Shown: one piece after another, positions 23,501 to 36,261 of the stretch
How the letters are laid out: every line of letters begins with the position of its first letter
Numbering within the stretch: the first letter of the stretch is position 1
Assembly: GCF_017654505.1 (NCBI RefSeq)
Contig: NC_054553.1
Location: 4,201,474-4,265,473 of the forward strand
Reading direction: 5' to 3'
Length of the DNA: 64,000 nucleotides
Source: Polyodon spathula
Lineage: Eukaryota > Chordata > Actinopteri > Acipenseriformes > Polyodontidae
The notes under the pieces: generated by a model
The model's input: only the letters and a program-made list of their open reading frames with translations
Databases searched by the model: none
What the model was told of the DNA's origin: nothing
Translations under genes and position numbers: made by a program

Positions 23501-26500
23501 CCATCAATCTGCTGTGCATCTGTCAGCACTGCTCAGAGTTCGGGCTCCTTTATGTGAGCCGCACTGACCAGTAATCAATACTTTTGCCCTAGTTGTCGGC
23601 TGCCCCCTTCTGTTCAATGCACTCCCTTGACCTTGTGGCTTCATTGTCCCATCACGCTGGAAAAAATTAAGAGAGGCTCATTGTCAGCTTTCTCTCAAGA
23701 CTGCCCTAATTTGTATTGACAAAAAATGTTTAGGTAGAACTCTAAGAAACTAAAGCAGACACACATTTCAGCTAATGCCTTCCCTGGTGTCTCATGATCT
23801 CTGAGTGTCTGGATTGATGGGTTTGGATTGATGGATTAAGATACAAGAACTTCACATCAATTATATTTTTGCATGGGAGCAAAGATCGGGTTATTTCTGC
23901 TACTCTGATCCCCACCCAGGAATACAATTATATATTGCTCCATTCGTTGCATTAGTTAACAGCTATTAATAGCATTTAATTGAAGGTTCAGTTGGTATTT
24001 ATTGTTGAAACTCAGCATATAGGTATTTGTTGTACCAGAACCTGTTTTCAGAGTAAAGTTACACAGCTTGAACTCTTGTATCCTGCACCTGCACCTTCTC
24101 TCACTTCTCTGCTGAATCAATGCTTTACCTGGGAGAGAGTGACATCCTAACTAACACAGCCTGCACTGATCTCAATGAGCTGAGGGGCTCAGGCAGTGTT
24201 GCAAGTGACCCCAGGACTTGTTTGCAGTACACAGTATTAAAGGTTTTTAAACCCTGATAAACACCTGCTCTACATAACTTAAACCACCTGCCAGCGGCGG
24301 CTTTCGAGAAATCTAGAACTTCAACTTCAAGGGTCTTATTTGTTTTCTTCAAGTAAATGTTGTTTTAGCAAGTGCTGCCATTGTTTGCTTTAAAACTTTG
24401 CTCCGATTTCCAGAGACTCCAACTGGAGACACAGCGGTTGGAAGGGAAATCAAGAGAATCCTGGGGATATATTTATTACAGCTTTACCTGAATGGTGTTT
24501 ATAGCCCACTATCTACATTTTAGTAACAATATTAAAGCTTTGCATGGATGCTGAGGCAGCAGGGGCTAGAACTGTCCCAGGTACTCTATTTGGATTGTCT
24601 TTCCTTAGAGGCTGGATAGGCAATGCAGGACATTTTCTGTATGATTTTTGTATGACATAAAACCAACTTCAACTGCAGGGGTCTCCAGGATAGAAGGGGT
24701 TAAGTTGATCTGGTAAGGTCAATATTGTTGCACAATCAAAAGGGCATTTGATAGGATGTCTGGTAACATGTCCAGTATTCCTCTTTTGTTTGCATTCAGT
24801 ATTCCCCTATCATTCCCCTATGCACATTGTACATTACTTTGGGTTTTGCATGCAAAGAAACACAAAGTAGTAGAAGATGCAGTAACTTCAAACATGGCAG
24901 GAATACCCAGCAGTGAACAGACACAACTGACACCACCTGAATCAAACACAGAGCCCTTTAACAGCACTAAATGACTCTGTATGACACTGTGGGTTTAGTT
25001 TGAGATTTTCCCACGAAAGCCACAGGTTTGAGTTGGTTCACAGCCTCTGCCCAGCTCAGGAGATTAGCCTCACCCCCTCCCTTGAGACTCCCAGGCCCTG
25101 AACTGCCTTGACTCACTCAGAGTGGGATTAGCGAGCGCTGGCCGGACCCTGTACTTACTGCGCTGACACTGGGAGCTGCAGGGCAGGTCACCTTGTGACT
25201 CCGGGCTTAAACAGCTGGGACAATTAGGCAAGGGATTTCCACAAAACATCAAGTCATCACGGCATTAGCACAGCACTGTCATTACTCTTAAAGGTCATTC
25301 AGTCACTTAACAGCAATAACAACAACATAGCAATTCAGCCTGGTTAGAGGGCTGCACCCGTCTTCATGCTACAGTTTGGAAAAGGGCTCCACATCGAGCT
25401 CCAGCTCCTCCAGTTCTTTAAATACTGTGCACAAATACGGTGGTACGCTTTTAGAAGGGGTGGCTTGGACACCTGGGTAGCATTAGACAATCTTCATGTG
25501 TGTTACAAGTGATCACACACTGAACTTGGATAAACAGAACCCTTTAAGATGCTGCTTTAAGCTTTAAGTATTAAACAGGTCTGATGGCAGTATAACAAAG
25601 TGATGCAAATAGTCAGTCTTTCATGAGGGTTTCCAGCAGCACAGCACCAGTGATTGAAAGTGTTGCATCGAGGGGCTCGCTGTATACCGCAGTCTTGTGG
25701 TGGTCTACAGTAAAGCATCTTCTTTCAGGCAGGTTGACAGGGTAAGGTAAGAAGCGGTGAGATCAGACAGCCCTCCCTGGGACTTGCCCACACTTGCTAC
25801 AAGTGAAGAATCTGTTCCGCAGCAACCTGTGAGAGAAAGGATCCGCTCAGTCCTTTCTGTCTGGGTACAGCATGGGCAGAGCAAGCGGATCGGTCGCCCC
25901 TAGTTACTGAAATAGAAAAGCATTCAGGCTGCCCCACTGCCAGAGTAACTGATACACAGAGCTCTGTTTGAGTGCCGCTTACACGACAGCTAAACAAATA
26001 AGACTTAGTTCCGCAGAAACACTGCTGCTTGTATTCAAGAGGAACTAAAAATCCTGTTTGTACAAAAATAAACGAGGGCCAAGAGCTACCGATTAGGAAT
26101 AAAAAACCTGGTAAATCAAACTCCACATACAAGCACAGGTTAACACATACTGCACACAAACTTTAGCTTGATTCAAAGGAAAAAGAAAAAAATTCCAGGT
26201 GTTAACATCTGTGCAGATAATTACATAAAAGAAACAAAATGTATCACTAGTTTTACAGATCTGTAGAAAATTATAGAAGTCTGTTGAATGTTGGAAAATT
26301 GCAATCTACAGTTTTTTTTTTTTTTTAAGTAAAATCTGACAGACTAACTGTTCAATTTTAATAATCAAAAAATTGGCAGATCTTAATACTGCCTCCATGA
26401 AACGTATGTACTGCTCTACAGCAAATATCGTTCCTCTGTATTTTCACTGTATTTAGTGATACTGCTTATAAGGGCCAAATCTCTTTACAGCATTAAGATC

Positions 26501-28383
26501 ATTAAAACAGACCCCCACTAACACACATGCACGCACACAATACTAATATGTAAAATGTGAAGCCCCCTCTATTTACGGCTCTCCAGTACCTGGTAACTTG
26601 TCATTGTTGTATTGTTACTGAGGACCCCTGTGGTGAACCGATGGAGCTCAGCTAATCTTTCCAATAAAGGTGCGCATTGCTAACCCTCACGCTGAGCTCC
26701 TGTGAGTTACACACTTACTGTGAGTGTGGGAAGGAGAGTAGGCAAGCACGGCCACTGTCCTTTCCCTCTTGCTGGCCCTGCAGCTACCAGCCTGCTGTGA
26801 GTCCCAGCCTCCTGCTGGGAAGGCATGAGGTGAGGGAAGGAGATTGTCTGTTACTGCAAGGCATGTCGTTTCAGTGCTTTTATTATTTAAGAGAAGGAAG
26901 AGACATTTTACCAGCCTTTCTGCAAGCTGATTTTGCAGCACTCTGGACAGCAAATACAAAAATGAATGGGAATAATGTGTGTAAGATTCCCATTTCAGTA
27001 ACAAATTACTAGTTTTAATTATGTTTCTTTCATGACAATATCAAGAACTAAGCTAGCTACTAGCTCCCTCACTGAGCTGCTACCTACTATAGTGCTGGCA
27101 CAGTGCACCCCTCACTAGCTGCACAAAGAAACAAATCTCTTTAATGTGATGTTTTACTGGCTGGTTGGTCTGTATCTGGATTCAAGATCCTCCTCTAGCC
27201 CCACCCCTACCCTCTGAAGATACTTATGTTCTATCCAAGGAACCGCAGAGGATTTGAGTGACAACACATTTGGGTAACAGCTAACGGCTTTGTACATTTT
27301 ACAGTCAAATAAGCCGATGTGTAACATTCATTTTCTTAAATTACTCATAGAATCTTTCCACACACACACACACACACACAAAAAAAACACGTTCTTGTCC
27401 ACTTGCAAATGTCCGACCAACCAGTCATTATACAAGCATTAAACCTTCTAACCCTTCCCAGCGGCGATGGGTTCAGTTGCATACTGTTATTAGTACAGTA
27501 ACAACATATTAGAGATAGTTGTGCAACAGACATGGAAAAGATATTTATTATTTTACAGTTTTTTTTCCAGTGGCTTGCCTCTTTTACCATGCATTCCCAC
27601 GTGTATGCTTGTCTGGTCTTTATTTCCATACACTTTTTTTTTTATTATTGCCACGTTGCTGCGGTTGTAAATAGGCATACACAGTTAATGCAGTTAGAAG
27701 ACGGGCAGTGAATGCTGCCTTCAGCTGGTTAAGTGTGCATTTCAACAGCATCCAACTGCCGCTATACTCCGACAGACTACCAGTTGCTCTCTGACGGACT
27801 CAGTTCCACAGGGGATAGGTTTCTGAGGCGCTGACTAAATATTGACAGGGGTTGAAATAAGCCGACTGACAAGTAAATACATAGCAACTAAATATTTCAA
27901 TGCAATGCGTGTTCATGTATATTACTGTTTATTTGGAAAAGGGACACTTAGCTGTTTACACAATATCCCTATCGGATTTCAATTGCCCAAGTATTCCAAT
28001 CTACACTTGCTGGCTGCTTCTTGACTGACACGGTTAATGTGCCGTTCCGTCGAACGATGCACAGCCGGGTTTAAATGACTTTTCGGTGTTGAAACTGTGG
28101 CTGAGTTGACGTGAAACAGCAGAAGCATATCTTTCATCACATCACAATTGAAGCTGTCATAGTAACGCATTTCTGCACTTCTGCAATGTGTTTATTTATA
28201 ATGTTATTCCTTCTCACGTTATATCCGGGATTCCTTCACTGCAGACATATGTTTATAGAACTGTAATTGCAGAAAAATAATGTATTTCCCGTCATTTGTG
28301 AATGATATACCCTTCTACCCTCAACTAAACATTAATCCTACCAAGAACACTAGGAGTAGCTGGGTCTGCAATAGTTTTTACAG
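20560..28383. other. Long gene-free stretch
   Basis: About 7.8 kb with no supported gene. Minor contents: possible dispersed-repeat remnants near 23330-23470 and, inverted, near 26390-26475 (ending GCTTATAAGGGCC); a poly-T run near 26311-26326; a (CA)n tract at about 27358-27380. A weak 50-bp similarity exists between about 21560-21610 and 22459-22510. Open frames of up to 120 codons (for example 25797-26159, minus) contain no domain I recognise. Confidence 0.6.
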
Positions 28384-28400
28384 TTATTATTATTATTATT

Positions 28401-28460
<60 letters not shown>
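28384..28460. repeat. Inverted (TTA)n/(TAA)n microsatellite
   Basis: A (TTA)n run of about 21 bp turns into a (TAA)n run of about 55 bp at about 28404. The two halves are complementary, so the tract can fold into a hairpin. Confidence 0.95.
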
Positions 28461-28619
28461 TAGACCTGCCAGGCAGTTTTATGGCTTCCAAGCCCCAGTA
28501 CCAGTACCAAACACTTAAGCAATTACTGGAAGAAGCGAGTTTTAGTTAAAAAAAAAAAAAAAAAGCATCATACAGCCATTTTGGTTTCAAGTCATCACAA
28601 TTTTTTAAAAGTCAGTTGT

Positions 28620-29155
28620 ATTGATACTGTATCAGGGAAGATGCTTGTGAAGTTTGGAGTTAGTCAAGAAAATTCTTTGTCAACTGACTCGGGTTTAAAT
28701 TTCAAATGTAAACGTATAAGTGGCGGCCATCTTATTTTATAAAACATCACCATTTTCACATATTTGTATCGCATTGTTACTGGAACGATAACTACCAAGT
28801 TTGGAGTTTGTTGGACAAAAGGTTTTCAAACAGCAGCAGTTGGCTATTAAGGGCGCGTTTCGATATGATTTGTGGCAGCCATGTTGACATGAAAATTTAT
28901 GACAGCAACTTCTGCTTCGCAAACTTGACGCGGGTTTGAATGCTAATGATATATTCCAAGTTTCAGATCAATCGCTTCACCGGTTCCCAAGAAGATGATT
29001 GCAAAAGGTTTTATCGAAAAATGCGTCACGGCGCCAACTGCAAGGACGCAGAAGCAAAAGTTTTTCAGCATCTGGCAGCTAATGAATCCAGCTTGTTACC
29101 TGCCAAGTCAGAACCTGATCAGGCACACAGCTTCCAAGCAGCAGCAGTTTAAAAT
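28620..29155 (+). repeat. Three imperfect ~150-bp units
   Basis: AAGTTTGGAGTTAGTC near 28650, AAGTTTGGAGTTTGTTGG near 28796 and AAGTTTCAGATCAATCG near 28957 mark three loosely similar units 146 and 161 bp apart. Each has a following GGTTTT or GGTTCCC, and the first two have GGCGGCCAT or GGCAGCCAT. Similar AAGTTTGGTGTCAATCGG-type repeats are widespread in animal genomes. A 70-codon plus frame at the end (28940-29152) is not supported as a gene. Confidence 0.45.
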
Positions 29156-29873
29156 TTAGGGAAGAATAAATAAATAAATACATAGCTTTATTATAAGTAA
29201 TGTTGTAGTAAACAGAGCGTTATCACATAGTAGTATACATTGCACTACGTATTTATTATCATTTACTCAACAACAGAAAGTATTCAATAAATTGCCTAAC
29301 TTTATGGTACAGAAAACTTAAAACAATTATCATAGCGCGGTTCTCCTTGTATAGTGTGAAAAGTTGTTTCGCTGTTGTAAATAATTAAAGCGTGTGCGCT
29401 TGTTTTCAGTTGATGGGCTAAACAGTGTGTCGCTAGTGTAATGCAGGCAGGGTAGGTTTGTAGATAGGACCCGGGCCCCTCATGATGTCACTGGAATGTA
29501 TTGTTAGTAAATTCGGATTCGAATTGTTCCAGATAACTCACTGGCTTTCAGCCGCTGTGGCACACTGTAGCGCTGGTGCAAATTGAATTTGAAAGTGTAG
29601 CCTACATATACACATGTCTGACAGCTAACTGTACCTTGTTGATGGGTGCATCTGTAAACTACCTGTTGATTGTCAATTCTGCCAGTCTGCAAATATGGCC
29701 CCATCTCCCTCAGACAAGTGTCACGATATTGAAATCCAACCAACTTTACCGCCATGTGAAGAATGGAGAACACGCGTTACCTAAAAACTGCTGAAACCAA
29801 CCCCCCCCCCCCCCCCCCCCACATGTGCAGCTAATTAAAGAGCTATGTGTTTTTAAACAGATGAACAGTATGC

Positions 29874-29960
<87 letters not shown>

Positions 29961-30060
29961 ACATGTTCGATTTCGAAATGTCAATTTTTCACATTTCCGT
30001 TTTTTTGTTAAGTATATGGAAACTACAAAGAGGTGTGTAATTCAATGTTAACGTAACTCC
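29156..30060. other. Gene-free stretch with C, CA and AT tracts
   Basis: Contains a C tract at 29800-29820, then (CA)n at about 29874-29906 passing into (AT)n at about 29907-29958. The rest is AT-rich non-coding sequence. Confidence 0.8.
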
Positions 30061-30600
30061 TCTATTCAAAAGAGTTCACTGGACTTTATGAAGCAAAATG
30101 AGTTAATTCTATAGGGTGACGCAACGCCTTGGGCCAGATCTGTACAGTCAAGCTCAGTAAGTACAGCCCTGCACAAAGCGCGCGTTTGTTTACCGTGCAG
30201 CCTCAATGACTTGCCTTGCAGGAGATGCATTCTCAATGCACTCCCGGGAGCACATTTGGAAACCAAACCCTGTCCGTGAAATTGAAGACTTTGAAATGAA
30301 TTAACCGAAGAAAGCTTGCTTGAACCCCCGCTCCCTCCTCCCAGTTTAAAGAGGAACCTTACCGTTGATATCATTTCCTATTTTTTTAGTTCGTGAGAGA
30401 TGAGATCTTGTGCGTTATTTGATTCATCTGCTCCTACATTCTGAGAAGAGCAACCGATTGAATCAGAGCCCGCCCCGTCGCACACTTTGCCCCGCTCCCA
30501 GGCTCTCTTATCAGATCCAGGATCTGTTCAAACATGCGTGCTGCTGGGCCCTATTGAACAATAATCAAGCTTTTTCATAAGTAGTACAGTCCTAACCCTC
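30061..30600. promoter_or_regulatory. Candidate conserved non-coding block downstream of sox3
   Basis: A repeat-poor, high-complexity 540-bp stretch 2-3 kb beyond the sox3 3' end. It holds a SOX-like inverted pair ATTGAACAAT at 30553-30562 and a GATA-type CTTATCAGAT near 30507. The call rests on texture, position and motifs; conservation cannot be tested here. Confidence 0.25.
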
Positions 30601-31334
30601 CAAGCGACATCCTTCAAAACGCTGTGGCCCTACATCACACCGCCCGCAGGTGCCATGCGACTCATTTACCAATCTTGGTTTACTCATAAAAGCTAAAAAA
30701 AAAAATATTGAATTGTAAATTAGTGAGTTGGGGGCAAACAAAATTGAGTTTTGACATAAACTGTGCTGCACCAGATTCTTAAAAAAAAAAAAAAAAACGT
30801 TGTTCTATAATGATAAACGAGACTCGAAACGAGGGTAAAAAAGAGAGACAAGAACGTTTTAAGACTTCGTGTCTTGCGTGGTTGTGTGCGATGTACGCTT
30901 CCATTCAGCTATACATGACAAAGTATTGTTTTCTTATTTCAGTCTGCTACGATGTTTACAGTAGTGCGCTCCTAAAACAATTTCATTTAAAAGATTCATA
31001 AAGACACAAATAAATAACGTAAATATATTCTGGATAGATTGCATAGCCTACACACTTAAAACCGACAATTGTCTGTCAGATTCTATTAAATAAAAAGGAT
31101 GAACCTCCATAACAATAATAATAATAATAATAATTAGGAAGCTGAATTTAGAAATGGGAACGGTGCAAGCCTTGTTTCAATGAAGTTGATAGATTCGACT
31201 AGTTTTTAGCAGCCATTTGATAAAGCAGTTCTGGTGAACCTGATTGACAGCGATGTCTTTTCATTTAAAGTTTAAATAAATCGAAGTGACTGGAGCAGCT
31301 TTATTTACCCTGGAGACTGTATGTGCTTCTGAAG

Positions 31335-31377
<43 letters not shown>

Positions 31378-32440
31378 TCCAGCACGTTAAGCGCCCGCAT
31401 ATTCTTCACTTACACACTTCAAGTCCTACTGCATTCAATTAACGACCTGCTTAAACGCATAATAAACACGGAGATCTGAAACGCAAATGTCACCGCGGGT
31501 TACAATATTAACAGCGTCTGCTTCTTAACATGAAATACATACATAAACGTTAAACTGTTTTACTGACAGACAGCAATTGCTAATTAAAAACCTTTAGCCA
31601 GGACACAAATTGATATTTCGGTTAATTAAAATAAATAGGCTACCGTTATTCCAATTACTGTTAATAATATTTTAAAATGACTAAACAAGGTCATGTGTTT
31701 AATGATTCATAATATTTACTTAAATTAAAAAAAAAAAAAAAAAAAAAAAAGCCTGGTCTCCATCATCCAAGCGCCTTCCCTCAAAGACACTAATTGACAC
31801 AAACCGCTGAAAATGTGATTCGATGGTGTATTGATGTATTTATTGAAATATCTAATTTGACCCGGGTTCTTAAAAAAAAAAAAAAAACGCCTTATGTAAA
31901 ATTGACGACAATTTGAAAGCTGTTCTATAAACCGAACCCTTGAATGAAAAAAAACGATAAACGCGCCTTGCAATCTGAGGCAGGCATTTCCATTCCCACT
32001 CGTCCCACTGAAACCCAGTTACTGTTTGAGTACCACAACCTGTCGTTTTTCACTTCAGGTGATACGTACTGAGGCGCTGATAAAGAGCAGGTGATAGGGT
32101 TTCAATTTAACCTTTCCAAAAATAACATTTAAACTGTTGCAGAGCAGGAAAAAAAAAAAAAAAAAAGAAAGACATTTCAACCCTTATACCGGCGCTACAG
32201 TCTGGGGGTTTTCTTTGCACCTCGAATTAGGATAGTGAAGCTGATTTTGCGTTACCTGTTATTAAGCCAGTGCTTCCTAATAATAATAATAAAAAATTAA
32301 ATTAGCGAAAACGGAACACAACGTATGTTCCAACTTCATACGGAACAACATGTTGTTAGTTCCGTAAAATGGCTGGATTTTGTTAGACAACTAATCCAGT
32401 TAAGACAAAAAAAAAGTTATACAGATTAAAAAAAATGAAA
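30601..32440. other. Gene-free stretch with simple repeats
   Basis: Holds an (AAT)n tract near 31108-31133, a (CA)n tract at about 31335-31376, and A runs near 30781, 31725-31750, 31873 and 32150. A perfect PBX/MEIS-type TGATTGACAG lies at 31241-31250. No gene recognised. Confidence 0.6.
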
Positions 32441-32444
32441 CTTG

Positions 32445-32642
32445 AATCGTTTGTTTTCTACAAATTTATTTATCGTTTTGGAATAGAGAGAGTGGTCTTA
32501 AAGTCTGTATAAACGTCATTCGTTTAAATAAGTTTCGGTCCGTGTGATATAACCCGAAACATTTCACATCAGTAAAAACCTCACAAAACCAAAAAGGGAA
32601 CATTTCAAAACAAACAAAAAAAAGAAAAAAGTTGTTCACAAG

Positions 32643-32676
<34 letters not shown>

Positions 32677-33203
32677 ACACACACACCTTACTATAAATAC
32701 AAACTTGCGCTTGCGACCCGCACAGAGTTTCAAAAGCAATTCCAATCTAAATACTCCATTAAAAACAAAAACAAACAATTCTACAAAGTTTTGGACAAAA
32801 CCAATCTACATATTAAGTGTAAACATTTACTTGATTTTTTTTCCCAGGTCTCTTACATTTTAAAACATCAAAAACAAATCCGCCTCTCTCGAGCAGTCTT
32901 TTCTTTGTGTGAAAGAAAGAGGGGGGGGGGGGGAGACAACCTTGCCATCTTTTAAAAGGAAGTCCACTTCTTCTGCAGAACTCGATTGCTCAAGTGCTCG
33001 TGATAAAAAGCCTCTCTGCAATACAACTTTCAAAACTCTGCCGGGCTCTAGGAGTCCACATATTTCATTAAAAACCGACAGTTTCACTTAAAAAAAATTG
33101 CATTACTCTTTTGTTTAATATTTCTCCGATTCACAGTTCAGAGAACAAAAGTGTTCCAGTATCCAAACTACTGTGGAGTTAAAGTCTCTTGGCTTGGTTT
33201 GTT
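32445..33203 (-). other. sox3: Probable sox3 3' UTR
   Basis: Downstream of the sox3 stop, the first canonical AATAAA on the minus strand is at 32465-32470, about 735 bp past the stop, so a UTR of roughly 750 bp is plausible. A weaker ATTAAA lies much closer, at 33114-33119, and could give a short form. The region contains a 28-base A tract on the plus strand (32647-32674), which would be poly(U) in the mRNA, and a run of G near 32919-32934. Ends are inferred from the signals, not from transcripts. Confidence 0.5.
32465..32470 (-). terminator. Poly(A) signal AATAAA, likely for sox3
   Basis: TTTATT on the plus strand reads AATAAA on the minus strand. It is the first exact signal after the sox3 stop codon, overlapping a second one in ATAAATAAAT. 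Confidence 0.5.
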
Positions 33204-34124
33204 TTAAATGTGGGTGAGTGGGAGCGTACCGTTCACGCCAGTCCCAGCGCTCTGGTAGTGTTGGTGCACACTGTGTAACCTGCTGGCCTGGAGCGAGGCA
33301 TGGTCTGAACCGTCTCCACCCGGAGGGAGGTACATGCTAATCATATCCCTCAAGTCTCCCAGGCACGCTCTTTGGGAATGGGACGTGATTGCCGGTGGAG
33401 GAGAGCTGGGCTCCGACTTGCACACCGACGCCATCGAACCCAAGCCCATGCCGCTCGTCGTCTGCTGGGTGTAAGCCGGGGACATGCTGTACGTGGAAGC
33501 CGCATTCATGTAGGTCTGTGCGGTGGACATCATGGGGTTGTACTGCAGCCCAGCCATCTCGTACCGGTGCATCTGCTGGATCTGGGGGCTGTTCATGCTC
33601 GGGTGCTGAGAATAACCCAGCTGATCTTGCATCAGGGAATACGCGCTGTTGGTCCAGCCGTTCATGTGGGCATAGCTGTCCATCCTCTGTCCCACCGAGA
33701 CGGCGCCGTTGACAGTGTTGGCACCAGGCGCCATGAGCCCGCCGGGTAAGGAGTACTTGTCTTTCTTGAGCAGGGTCTTGGTCTTTCTGCGGGGTCGGTA
33801 TTTATAATCCGGGTGTTCCTTCATGTGCATGGCTCGCAGTCTCTTCGCCTCGTCAATGAAGGGTCGCTTCTCTGCGTCTGTCAGCAGTTTCCAGTCTGCC
33901 CCCAGACGCTTGCTGATCTCAGAGTTGTGCATTTTGGGGTTTTCCTGAGCCATTTTCCTCCGCTGTCCCCTGGACCACACCATGAAGGCGTTCATGGGCC
34001 GCTTCACCCGGTCCTGATCGTTGGCGTTGCCGCTGTTGCTTTTGCCGTTGTTGCCTCCCGCGGCAGAGCCCGTGTTGGGCTGCGGATGCGTGCCTTTGAT
34101 CTCGGTTTCCATCATGCTGTACAT
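33204..34124 (-). CDS. sox3: SoxB1 HMG-box transcription factor Sox3, single exon
   Basis: Complete 306-residue, intronless frame. SoxB1 proteins bind AACAAT-type DNA in the minor groove and keep neural progenitors undifferentiated; Sox3 also acts in early embryo, pituitary and gonad. The start MYSMMETE matches the family N-terminus and has A at -3. Residues 38-116 are the HMG box (33777-34013) with RPMNAF at 42-47 and a basic nuclear signal RPRRKTK at 110-116. The group B motif follows directly, then a Ser/Met/Tyr-rich activation region. CKSEP at 235-239 corresponds to the SoxB1 sumoylation site. [15 protein letters not shown] in the box, the [13 protein letters not shown] segment and the C-terminus [11 protein letters not shown] favour Sox3 over Sox2 and Sox1. 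No frameshift or missing key residue is seen. It is the only gene in the window. Confidence 0.97.
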   Translation of the reverse strand: MYSMMETEIKGTHPQPNTGSAAGGNNGKSNSGNANDQDRVKRPMNAFMVWSRGQRRKMAQENPKMHNSEISKRLGADWKLLTDAEKRPFIDEAKRLRAMHMKEHPDYKYRPRRKTKTLLKKDKYSLPGGLMAPGANTVNGAVSVGQRMDSYAHMNGWTNSAYSLMQDQLGYSQHPSMNSPQIQQMHRYEMAGLQYNPMMSTAQTYMNAASTYSMSPAYTQQTTSGMGLGSMASVCKSEPSSPPPAITSHSQRACLGDLRDMISMYLPPGGDGSDHASLQASRLHSVHQHYQSAGTGVNGTLPLTHI

Positions 34125-34317
34125 TCTGCTGCTTTTAGTTTACAGTTATCCTCAAAAAAAAAAAAAAAAAAAGAAGATGTAGTAGTAAAGAAACAACCGG
34201 ATGAAATACCAAGTATTAATTTTTGTTCTGCCAAAGCGTGCGCTTGCTACCCTTTCCTGGTCTCAGTGCGAGCCTGTCTGTTTCTGTAGCGCACTCTGTA
34301 AACTTGCCCGCCAGCCC
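34125..34317 (-). other. sox3: Probable sox3 5' UTR
   Basis: Sequence between the start codon and the promoter-like block. It contains a 19-base A tract on the plus strand (34154-34172), poly(U) in the transcript. No splice acceptor is obvious, in line with the intronless structure of SoxB1 genes. The transcription start is not determined. Confidence 0.45.
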
Positions 34318-34400
34318 AGCTGTTAATAGCAGCTCTCCCAGTGATTTAGATTGACAGGCTAACAATGAGCTCTCCTCAGCCAACCAGGGGCCGCCATTCA
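34318..34400 (-). promoter_or_regulatory. sox3: Putative sox3 core promoter with PBX/MEIS-like and SOX-like sites
   Basis: About 200-280 bp upstream of the start codon lie, in minus-strand order, a CCAAT-like box in reverse (plus strand AGCCAACCAGG, one base off AGCCAATCAGG), a SOX motif (plus AACAATG, 34361-34367), a PBX/MEIS-like ATTGACAG (plus, 34350-34357) and a TATA-like TATTAA (34323-34328). The human SOX3 basal promoter is known to use NF-Y and a PBX/MEIS site, which this layout resembles. Promoter activity itself is inferred. Confidence 0.45.
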
Positions 34401-35329
34401 GCCTGCCAGCTGAGGGGGTGGGTGATGATTAGCAGGTCGAGGTTTCGGCAGGATTATTGCAGTTAGGAGTTTTTTTTAAAGTCTTTAATTATCGTATAAC
34501 TCAGTTTTGGGGTTTAGTTTTTTTTTTTTTTTTAATTAATTACAGGTAGTCACCACACAATGTGAAAGAAATAGATTTTTTTTACACACAAATTATAAAA
34601 GATGCATGAATATAAACTTTTCTTAAAAATGTGAGTGATACAGAGTTTTATCAGGTGTTGTGTGAAGAGGTAATTAATTAAAGCGGCGTGGTAATTTCAT
34701 CACAGTGCTTGCTGTAGTCTCTGGAAAACGTTTTGTCATGTTACACAGTTTTGACAAAGCGTTGCAAAATATTGTTGTATCCGCAGCTCGGCACAGAAAA
34801 TGCGGTCTTTCTTCGTTTCTAAATAAAAATAATAATAAAAAAAGGAAATAAATCCACAACCGCCAAGTGAGGATTACACCATTAATGGACAACACATGGT
34901 AAACATTACGACTGGGTTAAACTTCCGACAAAATGAAATTTAAATTGTACTTTTGTTTCTAAAGAAATGGAAAAAAAAAACAAGTCCTGCCGAAGTTTTT
35001 ATTAAGTACAATACTATATTTACAAAATAACGCTCAATATAGTTCGCACAAGTTTTAAAATATTATGACAATTAAATTTGTAAGCTATCGGATACGAGTT
35101 AATTAACGCAATGTATTTTAATGGACTGATGAATTACGTGGTTAAGTGAACCCCATTATAAAAACTTAAACTATCAGAAAATACAGCTGATTTATGCTTT
35201 ATAAAAATATGGTATGAGAAAACCAAAAATTAAGTGTATTTTAAGATATTTATTTAATAGTTTTCTCTGAGGGGGGTGGGGGGTACATTTCTGATTTTAT
35301 CGCGTGGCCATATGAAGTTGTTTTATTTC

Positions 35330-35376
<47 letters not shown>

Positions 35377-36261
35377 AGATTAAAGGCAGAAACCTACTCT
35401 TTTAAAACGAACCTTGTTACAAACACAAATGAAAAAAAAGTTTGAGAAAAAATTTCAACAAATTTCCGTATTCTCCACAGTGCAGGTTTCACAGCCCCCC
35501 CCCCACGATGAACCGCCTTGTGGTGGTGAAAGGAGGCGGGGCGCAGTCTCCAAGGTGACCGAGGCAAGTCAGACTGGGATAGAATCCACCTGTCACCCCT
35601 CCTTCTCCTCCCCCTGCGCGCACACACCTGCACACATCTTAGACACAGGAGATGTTTTCATTCAAATAAACACAGCTTGACCAGGCTATTAAAACGACAA
35701 CAAAAACAACAACTTCTTAAGAGCTACAAAATGAAAATATTTATAATGTTTGGACGACACGTTTGAGCGATTTATAGGCTACCCTGCACCACTTCAATCC
35801 TTTAAGTCTATTTTTTATGGTAGAATTATACTTATGATATAAAATATTTTGAATACAGGTTCTAGCAAAAAGCTTAATCTCGTTAAAACACGCGTTTACA
35901 CTTGCTACTTCATTTATATTTTAATATACACTCAAATTGAATTACTTTTCTGGATTCCTCCTGCTTGATATAGTCCTAGAACACGACTGCAATATCTTAT
36001 ATGTTGATTTCTAATAAACAGGACACACGGAGCGATGACCGGTTAACGCATATCCTGAGACAGCAAAAGGAATCTAAATGTTTTAAGTACAGTGGCCAAC
36101 AAGTTATCAGCATTACCTATTGTTCATTTAAATTCATTATAAAACGTATAACTTTATAAATGTAAGAATTAATCTGTATTTAAGAAAATGAAGAAGCATG
36201 CCATAATAAATCGATTTCTTATTCGTGATTCTTGACACGACAGTGATTAGCGCTAATACAC
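34401..36261. other. sox3 upstream flank, no second gene
   Basis: AT-rich. Holds a poly-T run near 34520-34534, an (ATT)n tract at about 35335-35375 and a C run of 9 near 35497. A GC box GGAGGCGGGGCG lies at about 35532, 1.4 kb upstream of sox3 in a short CpG-richer patch (35490-35640). No coding frame is supported. Confidence 0.55.

Noticed and set aside
33372..34289. Plus-strand open frames of 107-158 codons overlapping sox3
   Set aside because: They are antisense shadows of the conserved, GC-richer sox3 coding sequence. Their Arg/His/Ala-rich content has no domain and the opposite strand is clearly the gene.
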